Source: Limnanthes douglasii subsp. nivea | Taxonomy: Eukaryota; Streptophyta; Magnoliopsida; Brassicales; Limnanthaceae | Direction of reading: 5' to 3' | NCBI GenBank assembly: GCA_036936605.1 | Contig: JAUPFV010000001.1 | Span: 252,518,802 to 252,582,801 of the forward strand | Length of the DNA: 64,000 nt | In this document: one piece after another, positions 33,600 to 44,160 of the stretch | Position numbering within the stretch: the first letter of the stretch is position 1 | How the letters are laid out: every line of letters begins with the position of its first letter | Translations under genes and position numbers: made by a program | Notes under the pieces: generated by a model | What the model was told of the DNA's origin: nothing | Databases searched by the model: none | What the model saw: the letters and a program-made list of their open reading frames with translations, nothing else

Positions 33600-36551
33600 C
33601 TAGCTAACCTTCAAATTTTATGAACAAATTTGAAGATTCTTCTTCGTCTTAGTTTATGAAAAAATCCCCAACTAATAAAAACCTAATATTTAGCTTTTAT
33701 AGTTACTTATGTAACAATAAGAGGGTTAATGAATCTAAAGCCACAAGGGTAATAGACAATTTTCCTTAATTTTCAACTAAATCTACTGTTTATGGTAATT
33801 TCAATCCCAATCAAAGTTCCCTTGGGTTTCAAAGTTCATCCAACCTAGAAAGAAACCATTCACCAAAATCTCATCGTCAATCGTCTCCACCGCCACAACT
33901 TTAAGACTTCTTACCAGCAAATTCCTCACAATCAGTGCCTCAAAATACTCCTCCAGTACTTTCTGGCTCAACATCTGTTTCTCCTCAAAAGAACCGCAAA
34001 GTAACATAAAGCACATCTACTCACAGAAGATCATAAAGAACTTCATCACCCATCAACTCTGATCCACCTCGAATAGTACACAAGGAAACTCCTCGAATTC
34101 CGTCAAAAGTCCATCTCTTAGTCTTCTTGTTAAAAAGAAAGCATTCATAGATATGAGAGACCTCGAAGCTGATAACACTTACTAAAACACTGTAAATAAC
34201 CCTACACCACCATCTCCTCCCCCGAGGAAAGTTGTTGATACCAACTATGAGTCACAAAAAACTCCCTCGAATACTTAAGAAGAAAATCTAGCGTCCAATA
34301 TGAATCATCATCAACTAATAGACGAAGCTTCTGAGTAATAAGTTGATTCAGAAGAAAGTAACTCAAATGTCAAGACTAAAGAAAGTAGTGATGTATCTAG
34401 TACTGAAGATAATGCTTCAAAGAAGAGGGAACCAAATAAAAAAAGAAAGAAAAAGAAATCTCCAGTTGAACTTCCTCAGTCATTGTGAATTTAAAATCAC
34501 TCAACCCCGAATACATCCTGACGCAGAATAATGTGGCATATATTTATTATAGTGAAGCTTAAGCCGGATGTCTAAAAAACAATGGGTAATGCCAGACAAC
34601 ATAGTGCTTCGACTACCAAAAGAGAGGGAGACCCCACTTGATTATGGAGCAGATGAATTGGTGGTCTATCTTGAGATCATCAATTGGGGTCTTCGATTCC
34701 CACTGGATCCAATGATAGTAGAATACTTCAAACTTCTAGATCTTTACGTTATATAAGTGACACCAAATTTATGGTTGACGCTCCTGTCAGTGATTATGGC
34801 TTCTAGACTACGATAAATCTCTCTCCACATCAAAGACTCCATCACCATGATTGGTTTATCCAAAGGTCTGGTATTGCTCTTCTACTATCTAACACTTGTG
34901 GATGATTTCAAAATAACCGAGGACTGAAAAATTCTGGAAGCAAAAGTTTGTCTTCATATTTGGAGCATGAGAAATTGGGAATGAAATATATAAATAAAAC
35001 CCTTCAAGACTCAATCTTGTTTGGAGAAGCACTTGTAAGTTCTCTTAACTTTTCTTCAACTCTTTACAACTTATATTAATGTTTCACATATATTTCTACT
35101 GCACGCAGGAATTCCGAGGAGATTCAAAATCTTGCAACGAGAATGCAAAAGATGTCTTTGGTAGAATGGGGCAACGGTTTCCACTAAGCTTTTATGCCCA
35201 TAAGCTTCGTCAATAGCCATTTGTGGAGGATCTCCCCAGGTGCTGATCAGCTAGAAAATTTAATGGAAGGACCAAACCACATATTATTGTGAAACGATTG
35301 ATAGCACCTGACGGTAAGGTCACTCTATCAGTGTGAAATAGAACTGAAATTCATCTGTCCTCAATAAATAAGGCTAAAAAGAAAAATCAATCTAGTACAT
35401 CTGGTTCTAGCTCTTCAACTGATATGAAGTCACAAAATAATGAGAGAAATACCAACAAGAAGGAAAATGAAGTCATCCTTCCAACAAACAAAGGAGTCGA
35501 AGCTGAACCTTATCCAAAAAGAAAGAAAAATGTTGCCTCAAAGAAGTAAAAGAGCACTTCAAAAACTCCACCAGCTAAAAGGAATATCAACAAAGAGATG
35601 ACACCTTGCGAAGCTCCCTCAAAAGTTCCTCCTTCTGAAGCTGAAGAAACTGCAGTGGAATATCAACAAAGAGATGACACCTTCAATCCTGAAGATTCCA
35701 TCAGGTTACTGCTCCTCTTTCATCTAAAATTTTGAATTCAGATTTTCCCTTGGTTGCCTCATCTTCTGCTCTGATGCCTTACAATAAACATAGGTTCATA
35801 CCTAATGAAAATTCATCTGAACAAGTTTTACTTGCACTGCAACATTTTTCCAATCTTGAAGTAGCAGCGAAAACATTGTGTGAACTCTGCTCAAAGCCAT
35901 TTGCAAATTATGGGTAAAGATATGGTGAGATGGAAAAAAGAAGCTGCTGGAGAGAAGGATGAGAGAAATATTTGGCAAACATATTGAGAAACAATTTCTT
36001 GTGTTCCAGGCTGATAGGTCGTAATTTATAAAATGAGCCATCCACCTCAAACGTCATCTAAGATCTGTTCATGATTAAAAGATAAATGAGCTAAAGACTT
36101 TGCATCAAGCTTAAATAAGTGAACTTAAAACCAAACATGCCATAGAAATATCTGAGGAGCATAAAAAAATATGCCTCTCTTCAAGATTCTTTGAACAAAA
36201 GTGAAAAAGAAAAGAAGAAGTTGACTGATGAAATTGATTTACTCAAGACAGCAGTTGAAGGAGAAAAATAAGCTGTTGTTAAAACTGTCGACACTCAGTA
36301 TGGACATGACACTCTTGTTGCAATAAATGTCGAAGAGAAAAAACAATTACGCTGCTCAACGAATTCCACGCAGTATTCCCAAAAACAAATGTGTCAAGTT
36401 TTTGAGAATTAATCCAAATGGAAAACCGTCCTAGTGAAGTCTTCGATCCTGTAGCAACTGATTCCTCCGAAGAGACGAAATCAGAAGAAAATGAGGATGC
36501 CATTGAGCAAGATGGAGATTCATCTGAAGAGAACTCTGAAGAGAATTACTG
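33600..36551 (+). pseudogene. Tat2 antisense ORF (Transposase_28-like)
   Basis: Plus strand, opposite to pol. The N-terminal part (33730-34060) is Ser/Pro/Gln-rich. The frame at 34568-34756 holds NIVLRLPKERETPLDYGADE and YLEIINWGLRFPLDPMIVEY, a good match to the Transposase_28 pattern. Lysine-rich segments follow (35350-35600). The C-terminal part is charged and ends with SSEENSEENY and a stop at 36549-36551. It aligns with the Tat1 antisense ORF throughout. Several stops make it a pseudogene. Role unknown. The LINE inserted about 50 bases after its stop. Confidence 0.78.
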
Positions 36552-36582
36552 ATTTTTGTTTCTTTTTGTTGTTGTGTTATGA

Positions 36583-36599
36583 AGTCATCTTTTGATTTT
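36583..36599. repeat. LINE target-site duplication, left copy
   Basis: AGTCATCTTTTGATTTT, 17 bases, identical to 42482-42498. It defines the LINE insertion at 36600-42481. Confidence 0.92.
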
Positions 36600-36892
36600 T
36601 TTTTATTTTTTCTTTTGGCAAAAAAGATTTTTATATTAACTAATATAGACAGAATACAGGAGCCCAATGAAAATTGTATCTTGGGTTTAATATAGGCGAA
36701 ACAAAGGCCCAATACAAGGCTAAGTTGAATCAGGACCAGACACAATCCCTAATTCAACTAGAAACCCTAATTATTCTGCCACTTTGTCTTCTCTCTTTCG
36801 CAAGCCCTAAATCCCCAATTCTCAACTTTATTCTCCATAGCCAAAAACTCCGATCATCGACCACCACTCTAACCCACCGAACCAAAGCTTTC

Positions 36893-38968
36893 TCAACCGG
36901 GGTCAATATATCCAATACCCAGACCTTCTAAAACCATGATAGCTCGGAGAGGTGTTGGGATGTTATCAACAAATGAACAACATCGTCTCTCTTCTAGAGC
37001 CCATTTTGTTAACCAATCGGCAGCCACATTTCCGATTCTGGAAATGTGGTATATCTTCATTGCTGGGCCAACAAGAGCTCTGAAGATCCTTTCGTTCATT
37101 CTGCTGATTTCGTCAACGGTGGTGAATCTTTGAACCAGTGGTAAGCAGTCAGACTCAATGTCTACTGCGTTCCACCCTCTCCTGATACAGAGAAGAAGAG
37201 CTTCAATCAATGCTCTTCTCTCTGCTTGAAATGGAGTCAGTTTTCCAAAAAGATAGTCGGCCCCCTCAACGAAGTTGCCTTCACTGTCCCGAACTATAAT
37301 CCCACCGGACGCCTCACCGGAGAAACAGGATGCACCATCAACGTTAATCTTCAGTCTTCCCGGTTCAGGTGGCCTCCACTCCAGGTAATGAATCCTCTTC
37401 TTACAGTTAGAATAGACACCAATTTCGATTCCTGCATTCACAACACAGGACCAGTGCTTAGGTTGTAACTTAGAGTCTATTCCCAAAACAAATCTATTAA
37501 TTCTGCCAACTGCCTGAGAGAAACTATCCTTAGGTTTTCCAAACTTAATACGATTTCTATTAAACCATATAGTCCACACAATTAGTTGTGGCATCAGATG
37601 GGTTATATGGAAAGACCCTCTGTTGGTACTGAACCATACATGAAACATGTGCCTTATGCTCATGTATCTTTTCACTGGGATGTTGAATAACAGGCCATAG
37701 TAATTCCATAAGTGCCAGGCAAAGCAGCAACCTATAAATAGGTGAGAAGTATCCTCACAGTTGCTGCAAAACTGGCACTTAGAGACAATATAAAAACATC
37801 TCTTTATAAGCACATTGTCTGTTGGAATATAGTTCTTAAGTATCTTCCAGCTTAAAAAAGAAAAATTTTTCGGAATGAAACTATGCCAAATCTTATTAAA
37901 AAAGAATGAAAGAACATTTTTGACTCTTATGTTTTCCCAAGTACTCTTTGTACAAATGTTTTTAGTTTTAGACAGTTTCCATTCAACATCATCTTCTTGA
38001 TCATTCTTAATACTAACACTGCAAATGTGTTGGTATTGATCTTGTGAGAGAAATGATGTGAGAATAGGATCCCAACTATTATTTTTCCAAAAAGTTTTCA
38101 CCTGAGCTGGAAGATACCAAGAGCTTTGATTAGTTATAAAAGGAGACATCCCATGCCATGAATCTCTCCAGAAATCCATGTTGCCTTTACCAACTGTCCA
38201 TTGAATAAAACTTTCAGCTTGCTCTCTAATAGAGCACAAAGCTTTCCAAACTATAGAATCCCCAGTACTACACTTAGCTACAAGTGGATGACTGGTTTTA
38301 CAATATGAGTTTGCAATGATGTCAGACCATAAAGACTTCCTTTTTCTGAATAAGTACCACATTTTATAGGTGTAAGCAATCTGAATATCAGATAAGTGCT
38401 TGATATTCAGACCTCCTTCACCATAGGGCTTGCATAGGTTGTCCCAATTAGACCAGTGTATAGCCTTTTCATTTAGTTTAGGTCTCCATAGAAATTTATT
38501 GAAACATAGTTCAATCTTCCTTAGGATAGTTTTAGGTATGACACAGTTTTGCATCCAGAAGTATATGATTGGGTGGAGAACATGTCTTATAAGTGACAAT
38601 CTGCCACTGTAAGACAAGTTCTTCAAGTCCCAATCATTGATTTTATTATATATTTTGGCTAATAATGGTGTATAATACTTCCCTTTGTTACTGTCAGCAA
38701 TATTGATGCCCAGATAGTTGAAAGGGGCACATTCAGTCTTAAATCCAAGTGTTGCTTTCAAATAAGCAGAATTGGCATGTGAACTTCTATTGGAGGTAAT
38801 TATCTTGGTCTTTTCAATGTTTATAGACTGCCCCGACTCCATCTGATACTGATTTAGCAGGTCACAAAGGCTTCTAACTGAAGATGGAGTGCTATTTGTG
38901 AAGATGACCACATCATCTGCAAAAGAAAGTGAAGGTAATATGTCACCAGACTTTAAATAATACTGCAT
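36893..38968 (-). CDS. LINE ORF2, C-terminal part: end of RT, zinc region, RNase H
   Basis: 691 open codons on the minus strand. Residues 16-19 (FADD) are the RT active-site motif C. A cysteine-rich region at about 405-450 (CQFCSNCEDTSHLFIGC) is the zinc-binding domain common after LINE RTs. The C-terminal RNase H begins at about 539 with KINVDGASCFSG; the acidic residues D544, E583 or E589, D607 (ESDC) and D651 (AADW) are all present. This RNase H type is the plant/archaeal one found in plant L1 elements. The frame really continues upstream of the first Met into the RT. It is separated from the N-terminal part by a frameshift at the run of five T (plus strand, 38976-38980). Confidence 0.9.
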   Translation of the reverse strand: MQYYLKSGDILPSLSFADDVVIFTNSTPSSVRSLCDLLNQYQMESGQSINIEKTKIITSNRSSHANSAYLKATLGFKTECAPFNYLGINIADSNKGKYYTPLLAKIYNKINDWDLKNLSYSGRLSLIRHVLHPIIYFWMQNCVIPKTILRKIELCFNKFLWRPKLNEKAIHWSNWDNLCKPYGEGGLNIKHLSDIQIAYTYKMWYLFRKRKSLWSDIIANSYCKTSHPLVAKCSTGDSIVWKALCSIREQAESFIQWTVGKGNMDFWRDSWHGMSPFITNQSSWYLPAQVKTFWKNNSWDPILTSFLSQDQYQHICSVSIKNDQEDDVEWKLSKTKNICTKSTWENIRVKNVLSFFFNKIWHSFIPKNFSFLSWKILKNYIPTDNVLIKRCFYIVSKCQFCSNCEDTSHLFIGCCFAWHLWNYYGLLFNIPVKRYMSIRHMFHVWFSTNRGSFHITHLMPQLIVWTIWFNRNRIKFGKPKDSFSQAVGRINRFVLGIDSKLQPKHWSCVVNAGIEIGVYSNCKKRIHYLEWRPPEPGRLKINVDGASCFSGEASGGIIVRDSEGNFVEGADYLFGKLTPFQAERRALIEALLLCIRRGWNAVDIESDCLPLVQRFTTVDEISRMNERIFRALVGPAMKIYHISRIGNVAADWLTKWALEERRCCSFVDNIPTPLRAIMVLEGLGIGYIDPG

Positions 38969-40956
38969 GCTCTTATTTTTACATATAGGCTTTCCAATCC
39001 CCTAAGAAGGGCATCCTCTGCAAGGATAAAGAGACAAGGAGACAAAGGGTCTCCCTGTCTCAATCCAGTTTTTTGAGGAAAGTAGCCTGAACATGTGCCA
39101 TTTATTAACACAGATATCATTACATTAGAGATAAGTCTATTAACCAATGATTGAATTCTTTCAGAAAAACCAAAATGTTTTAGAGCTTTAATGACAAAGG
39201 TGTGTGACATCTTGTCAAACGCCTTTGTCATATCAAGCTGTATGATAATATTACCCTTAGCTGGTTTCCTTTTAATGTTATGTAACATCTCTTTGATCAA
39301 TAATATATTATCATGGATTAATCTATCCTTCACAAAAGCACTCTGTCCCTTGGATAAGAGTCCAGGAAGAATATTAGAGATCCTTCTATTAACTAGAGCA
39401 GAAAGCAATCTGTTTAGTATTGTACACATACTTAAAGGCCTATAGTTATTCCATGAAATAGGGTTAGCTATTTTAGGGACCAGTACTATCCCTGTAGCAA
39501 AGACCCCTTTAGGGATATCATCTCCTAATAGATAAGCATTTAATGCTTTACATAGATCAGAGCCAATTATGTTCCAACATTTCTTAAGGAAGAAAGTGTT
39601 GAAACCATCTGTGCCAGGGGCACTATCTGCCTTCATTTCATATATAGTAGATCTAACTTCCTCCATTGTAGCTGGCTTGATAATGTCAATGTTATCCTTA
39701 TCCTGCACAAGCTTGGGAATATTATTTAGAACAGAATCATTTTCAATAATGTTATTATTGTTTCCAGGAGCAATCGAAAGATTCATTTTAAAGTAGTTCA
39801 CTGCAGAGGAGGCAATCCCATTAAGGTCAGTAATCCACTCCTCATTCTCTTTTATACCATTTATAACATTTTTCTTTCTTTTCTTGGCTACAAAGCTATG
39901 GTATAACTTAGTATTCCCATCATTGTCTTGTAACCAAGTGTTAAAACATTTTTGTTTCCAGTAGCACTCTTCATCCTTTAATGCAAGGATAAGGGTGCTA
40001 TTGGCTTTTGAAAGGTCAGATTTAGAAGTATTACTTTTGCTGTTCTGGTGAATCAGTTCACATTTTTCAACTTCTAAAGCAGCATCTTTTACTTTATTGA
40101 AAATGTTACCAAAAACAGATAAATTCCAGGTTTTCAAATGTTTTTTCAATCTCTTTAGTTTGTACCAAAATACTGTGCTGTCTTCACCATTGCAGTGCTT
40201 GGACCAATTTTGACTAACTGTACTCAGAAAGTCAGGATGATTGGTCCAAGCATTTATGAACTTAAAAGACCCCTTCTTAATAGTATTAGTAACTTTTTTA
40301 ATTGAAAGTAAGAGAGGTGCATGGTCAGAACAAGTTCTGACCATGTGAGAAACCTGTAAACTGAGACCATTAAGCATGTTTTGATTGGTGAGCACCCAAT
40401 CAAGTCTTTTCCAAGCTTTATTGTTACTCCATGTATAACGTGATCCAGTGTGACCAGGTACTTCAAAGTTGCAATTCCTTATGAGATCGTTAAAGTCATC
40501 AGCTCCATTTGCATCAAAGTTCAAGCAACCTAGTTGATCATCTGGACATCTTGTGGTATTGCAATCACCAGCTAAAATCCAAGGATCTTCACAGGTGATG
40601 TTACTAATTTGACTCCAGAGCACTTTCCTGTGTAGCCTAGAGTTTTTTGCATATATAGAGGTAAAACAACCAGTAAATTCAGCATGATGAATCTTAACAT
40701 GTAAAAATTGATCCAGATCTTCTATAACTGAAACATTCACTTCATTAGACCAAAGCATCCATATCTTATTAGATATGTTTGCCACAATATGATCAAAGCC
40801 AATTCTTTTAGTAACCTGCTCCATTTTATCAGTCCAAGCCATTGGCTCCTGTATTGCAACAAATTTGATTTTCTCATGCTTTATTAAAAACTTAAGCCTA
40901 GCCACTGTAGGATTATTATTCACTCCCCTTGCATTCCAGCTTAGAAATTTAATCAT
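38953..40956 (-). CDS. LINE ORF2, N-terminal part: AP-type endonuclease and RT
   Basis: 667 open codons on the minus strand. The start at 40956 overlaps the end of ORF1 by 8 bases. The endonuclease domain (1 to about 220) keeps its key motifs: LSWNARG (5-11), AIQEP, AGDCNTT, LDWVLTN and CSDHAPLL. The RT domain (about 440 to the end) shows the finger region NNYRPLSM, motif A QLDMTKAFDK (D575) and motif B GLRQGDPLSP (631-640). The last eight codons are out of frame after a one-base change; the true frame continues in 36893-38968. The protein nicks target DNA and primes reverse transcription there. Confidence 0.92.
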   Translation of the reverse strand: MIKFLSWNARGVNNNPTVARLKFLIKHEKIKFVAIQEPMAWTDKMEQVTKRIGFDHIVANISNKIWMLWSNEVNVSVIEDLDQFLHVKIHHAEFTGCFTSIYAKNSRLHRKVLWSQISNITCEDPWILAGDCNTTRCPDDQLGCLNFDANGADDFNDLIRNCNFEVPGHTGSRYTWSNNKAWKRLDWVLTNQNMLNGLSLQVSHMVRTCSDHAPLLLSIKKVTNTIKKGSFKFINAWTNHPDFLSTVSQNWSKHCNGEDSTVFWYKLKRLKKHLKTWNLSVFGNIFNKVKDAALEVEKCELIHQNSKSNTSKSDLSKANSTLILALKDEECYWKQKCFNTWLQDNDGNTKLYHSFVAKKRKKNVINGIKENEEWITDLNGIASSAVNYFKMNLSIAPGNNNNIIENDSVLNNIPKLVQDKDNIDIIKPATMEEVRSTIYEMKADSAPGTDGFNTFFLKKCWNIIGSDLCKALNAYLLGDDIPKGVFATGIVLVPKIANPISWNNYRPLSMCTILNRLLSALVNRRISNILPGLLSKGQSAFVKDRLIHDNILLIKEMLHNIKRKPAKGNIIIQLDMTKAFDKMSHTFVIKALKHFGFSERIQSLVNRLISNVMISVLINGTCSGYFPQKTGLRQGDPLSPCLFILAEDALLRGLESLYVKIRACSII

Positions 40957-42253
40957 TATCAGATTTTGAGTCTTTTAGAACCTTTCCTCTCTTTCTAAGA
41001 GAGCTTATAGACAACCTATTAGAGCTACTGCTTCTGTTAGCAGATTTTATCTTACGTAAAATAACAGCTTCAAACTCTTGATCAGGGACATTTGAGCTAG
41101 TTTTTGGCGATGGATTGTAGCTTCCTGATCTACAAGCTTGAGGGGAGACCTGATCATTACAGTTCTCTTCATCTTCAAGATGCTGTAGAGCACTGATGAT
41201 ATCAGGTACATTAGAGGAACTCACTTTTACAGGACTAACAACATTTGTAGACGGGCAAGATACAGAATTTCTATCTTTCTTAGTGATTATTGACTTCAAC
41301 TTTCTTCTGTAAACGTGTGTGAATGTCTCAACCTTTGTAGGCCTAGAAACCATGTCAGTATCTTCTTTTTTCTGTAACAAATCTTGTGAAACACAGTTTC
41401 CTTCAATCTCATCACAGTTTCGATTTATATTATCTTCCTCTCTTTCTTTTACCTTTTCTTTCACAGTACTGGAAACCATTACAGTGTTCTTTTTACATTT
41501 ATCAGGCTCATGCCCAATATGATGACAAGTATTACAGTAAACTGGTGCATTTTTATAACTTACGTTAATATTATACACTTCTCCATCACCAAAATCTATC
41601 TTCAACTTTCTCTTTAGTTGAATTGAAACGTCAACTTCAACCAGGGCAAAACAAGCATTCCAGTTTGCCCTGTTAACTTCAGGGATAACAACGTGATGCA
41701 CAAACCCAAGAGATGAAGCCATCTCGTTAATCACTGCGCTATTATACATAAATTCCTGGACTTTTTCAAATCTAACCCATAATAACGCAATAGGACACTC
41801 GTAGTTTCTTGAACTGTATGGACACCATTTAACCACACGCATCAACTTTCCCTCAACTTTCCAAAACCTGCTCACCCAAAGCCTTCCAGCATCAGCCAAT
41901 ACCGAAAACTCGACCAGAATTTGTCTTGAGTCTATAGTCACAAAAGAAAAGGCACCTTTGAACTTAAAGGAATCAAGAAATGCTTGAAAAGATTGGCGCT
42001 TAGGAATACCATCATTGAATTTGCACACTAAAGTGGTTCTTGATTTAGAACATAAAGTTTTCTTTACACTTCTTTCAAAACTAACAACATTGTGGTCTTC
42101 TTGCTTCTTTACTACCGATTTGAACACTTGATCCACACTATGTTCAACAACAACGTCAGAGTACCGCTTTTCCATTGTGACTTTGTTCGAATCAACAGCA
42201 GGAGTCTTGCTATTCAGTGGAGGGAATTCTGCACCATTCTTATCGAAATTCAT
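40949..42253 (-). CDS. LINE ORF1, RNA-binding gag-like protein
   Basis: Intact ORF of 434 codons, minus strand. Residues about 75-190 fit the DUF4283-type domain of plant LINE ORF1 proteins (AFLDSFKFKGAF, RFWKVEGKLMRVVKWCP). A C-x2-C-x4-H-x4-C zinc knuckle is at C240, C243, H248 and C253. The C-terminal part is polar and basic at the end. The stop overlaps the ORF2 start, as is usual in plant L1 elements. It should coat the LINE RNA. The plus ORFs at 41319-41568 and 42092-42298 are shadows. Confidence 0.92.
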   Translation of the reverse strand: MNFDKNGAEFPPLNSKTPAVDSNKVTMEKRYSDVVVEHSVDQVFKSVVKKQEDHNVVSFERSVKKTLCSKSRTTLVCKFNDGIPKRQSFQAFLDSFKFKGAFSFVTIDSRQILVEFSVLADAGRLWVSRFWKVEGKLMRVVKWCPYSSRNYECPIALLWVRFEKVQEFMYNSAVINEMASSLGFVHHVVIPEVNRANWNACFALVEVDVSIQLKRKLKIDFGDGEVYNINVSYKNAPVYCNTCHHIGHEPDKCKKNTVMVSSTVKEKVKEREEDNINRNCDEIEGNCVSQDLLQKKEDTDMVSRPTKVETFTHVYRRKLKSIITKKDRNSVSCPSTNVVSPVKVSSSNVPDIISALQHLEDEENCNDQVSPQACRSGSYNPSPKTSSNVPDQEFEAVILRKIKSANRSSSSNRLSISSLRKRGKVLKDSKSDND

Positions 42254-42481
42254 AGTTCAAAACCAAAACAGGCTGAGCCTGTTAAGGCTCTGATTTGAAC
42301 TATCTTGTAGAAGTGGATGGTGGTGTAGAGAAGTAGTAGAATAGGTAGCAATAGTTTGATAAATCAGAGGTGGAAAACAGTAGAAGAGTTTCTTAAAGAT
42401 TAAGAAACAATCTCAATTCTTGGACCTTTCTTGAGAGAGAAGCCAAACTTTTCAAAACTTAATCATCTCAAAAAATCTAGT
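42254..42481 (-). promoter_or_regulatory. LINE 5' UTR, presumed internal promoter
   Basis: About 228 bases between the target duplication and the ORF1 start. Plant LINEs carry their promoter in this region, but no clear element can be picked out by eye. Confidence 0.5.
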
Positions 42482-42498
42482 AGTCATCTTTTGATTTT
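42482..42498. repeat. LINE target-site duplication, right copy
   Basis: AGTCATCTTTTGATTTT, identical to 36583-36599. The Tat2 interior resumes after it. Confidence 0.92.
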
Positions 42499-42730
42499 AA
42501 TAACTCATTTATCTGAATGCTTAACTTCTTGGCATTCAAGCCCATGTTTTGAAAGATCGGTCATTTACTTCGATAAACAAATACTTTCCTTTTTCCAAAT
42601 TTATTTGCTAACTTTAATCATATCATGAATACTTTTTATTTTATGAACAAGTCATTATTACCTCAAAATCCAATATATGTCACAAATGAATTTGTATTAT
42701 CTTAAATAAACATAGTGCATTTAAATAATG

Positions 42731-42865
42731 TTAGTACCTCGAATATAACCAGTGCGTTTAGAGAACGTTAACACCTCAAATACAATTAGTACGCTTAGAG
42801 AACTTAGCACCTCGAATATAATTAGTGCATTTAGAGAACGTAGCACCTCGAATATAATTAATTAC
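42731..42865. repeat. 37-bp minisatellite, about 3.6 copies
   Basis: Units of the form TTAGCACCTCGAATATAAT followed by TAGTGCATTTAGAGAACG start near 42731, 42768, 42804 and 42841. It lies in the spacer between the antisense ORF and integrase of Tat2. Confidence 0.88.
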
Positions 42866-42979
42866 TCTTGGTCAACAACTTCAAAGATGATCAGACTTTG
42901 ACGAGTTGCCAAGACAATATAAATACTTATATTTAACACAACCATTGGCCAAAAATAATTTTATTAATATCATATAATA

Positions 42980-44160
42980 TATACATGACACCTCATCAAA
43001 ACTTTTTTAAGCCAACAGGATAAGAAAGAGTATGTCAATTATTCAAAAGTTTTAAAATAAAAAACTACTCCCAATATAGCTTTAAATGTTCTATATTCCA
43101 AGGATGTTGAAATAATCTGCCTTGTTCATTACGAAAGCGATATATGCCCAACTTTATTCGCTTCATTTCCATATAAGGACCTTCCCAATTTGGGGCCATC
43201 TTTCCAAGTCACTCGTCCTTTTTATGGAGGAATACTTTCCGTAAGACTTTGTCACCTACTTTAAAATCCCTCAGTCTCATCTTCGAATTATATTGACTCC
43301 TCATCAAAGTTTGATAATGAGTCATATTCAAATGACCTCAAACTATTTTCTCTTCGATCAAGTCTAGCTCCGTTATTTTTTTCCTCTTTATTTACCTCTT
43401 CAGAATAGTGAAGTACTCTATAAGAAGCTAAAGTAGACTCCACAGAGCTAATAACATCCATACCATACACCAAGGCAAAAAGGTGTTTCTTGAGTGGCCT
43501 CTCTAGGAGTTGTACGATAAGCCCACAAAACCTATTGTAAATAGTTAGGCCATTTTGCTGCAGCACTTGTTAGATTTTTCTTCAAGCCCTTCAGAATAGA
43601 TCTATTAGTTACCTCTATTTGACCGTTTGTTTGGGGATGAAAATGTGTAGAAAAAAACTACATAATACCCCTTGAAACGCAAAAATAAGTCATTTATCTG
43701 TTGTTAATTTAAAGACCATTATTTGTGGTGATTTTTAGAGCAGCTCCAAAGCGACAACAAATATTATTGACAATGAACTTAATAACATCATTGGATTTTG
43801 CACCAGATAATGGTTCAGCTTTAACCCACTTCGAGAAGTATTTTACAGCCACTATAATCATTTAACGTCCTCCAGAGGCCATAGGCAATGGCCCTACCAA
43901 ATCTATTCCCCATCTATCAAAAGAGATAGCTTTGGATATAGAAGTGAGTTGTACTGCTGGTTTCTGAATAGAATTGGAAAAGCGTTGAAAAATACCACAA
44001 CCTCAAACTAAGAACTTAGCATCATTCATATTTGAAGGCCAATAAAATCTCCTTAGATTCTTGCCTACCCAAAAAATGCAGTAATAGTCTACTTAAAAAT
44101 TGAATAAGACTTCATCTAATAGAACATAACCATGGGCCTTGAACCGTAACTTTTTAATCA
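42980..44160 (-). pseudogene. Tat2 integrase
   Basis: Minus strand. The zinc region is degraded near 44000-44100. The core reads FDRWGIDLVGPLPMASGG, FSKWVKAEPLSG, LKITTNNGL and GQIEVTNRSILKGL. The first catalytic Asp and the Glu are retained, but the second Asp (TDNG) is changed to Asn. The C-terminal part (43288-43566) reads VYGMDVISSVESTLASYRV, the usual LVYGTEAVxPVE block. Stops are frequent. Confidence 0.82.

Larger units (their letters stand above)
36600..42481 (-). mobile_element. L1-type LINE, nearly intact
   Basis: Bounded by a perfect 17-bp target-site duplication. On the minus strand: a 5' UTR of about 228 bp, ORF1 (434 codons), ORF2 (endonuclease, RT, zinc-ribbon region, RNase H) overlapping ORF1 by 8 bases, a 3' UTR of about 290 bp and a poly(A)-like tail (T-rich at 36600-36616). 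Apparently full length. The only visible lesion in the coding region is a frameshift in ORF2 near 38976. Its good state contrasts with the ruined elements around it, so it is the youngest complete insertion here. Confidence 0.93.

Noticed and set aside
38430..41568. Plus-strand ORFs across the LINE (38430-38612, 39191-39445, 39569-39796, 41319-41568)
   Set aside because: They lie opposite strongly conserved LINE ORFs and show no family motifs; they are antisense shadows.
42731..42865. CRISPR-like array
   Set aside because: The units are contiguous tandem copies without unique spacers, in a plant retrotransposon.
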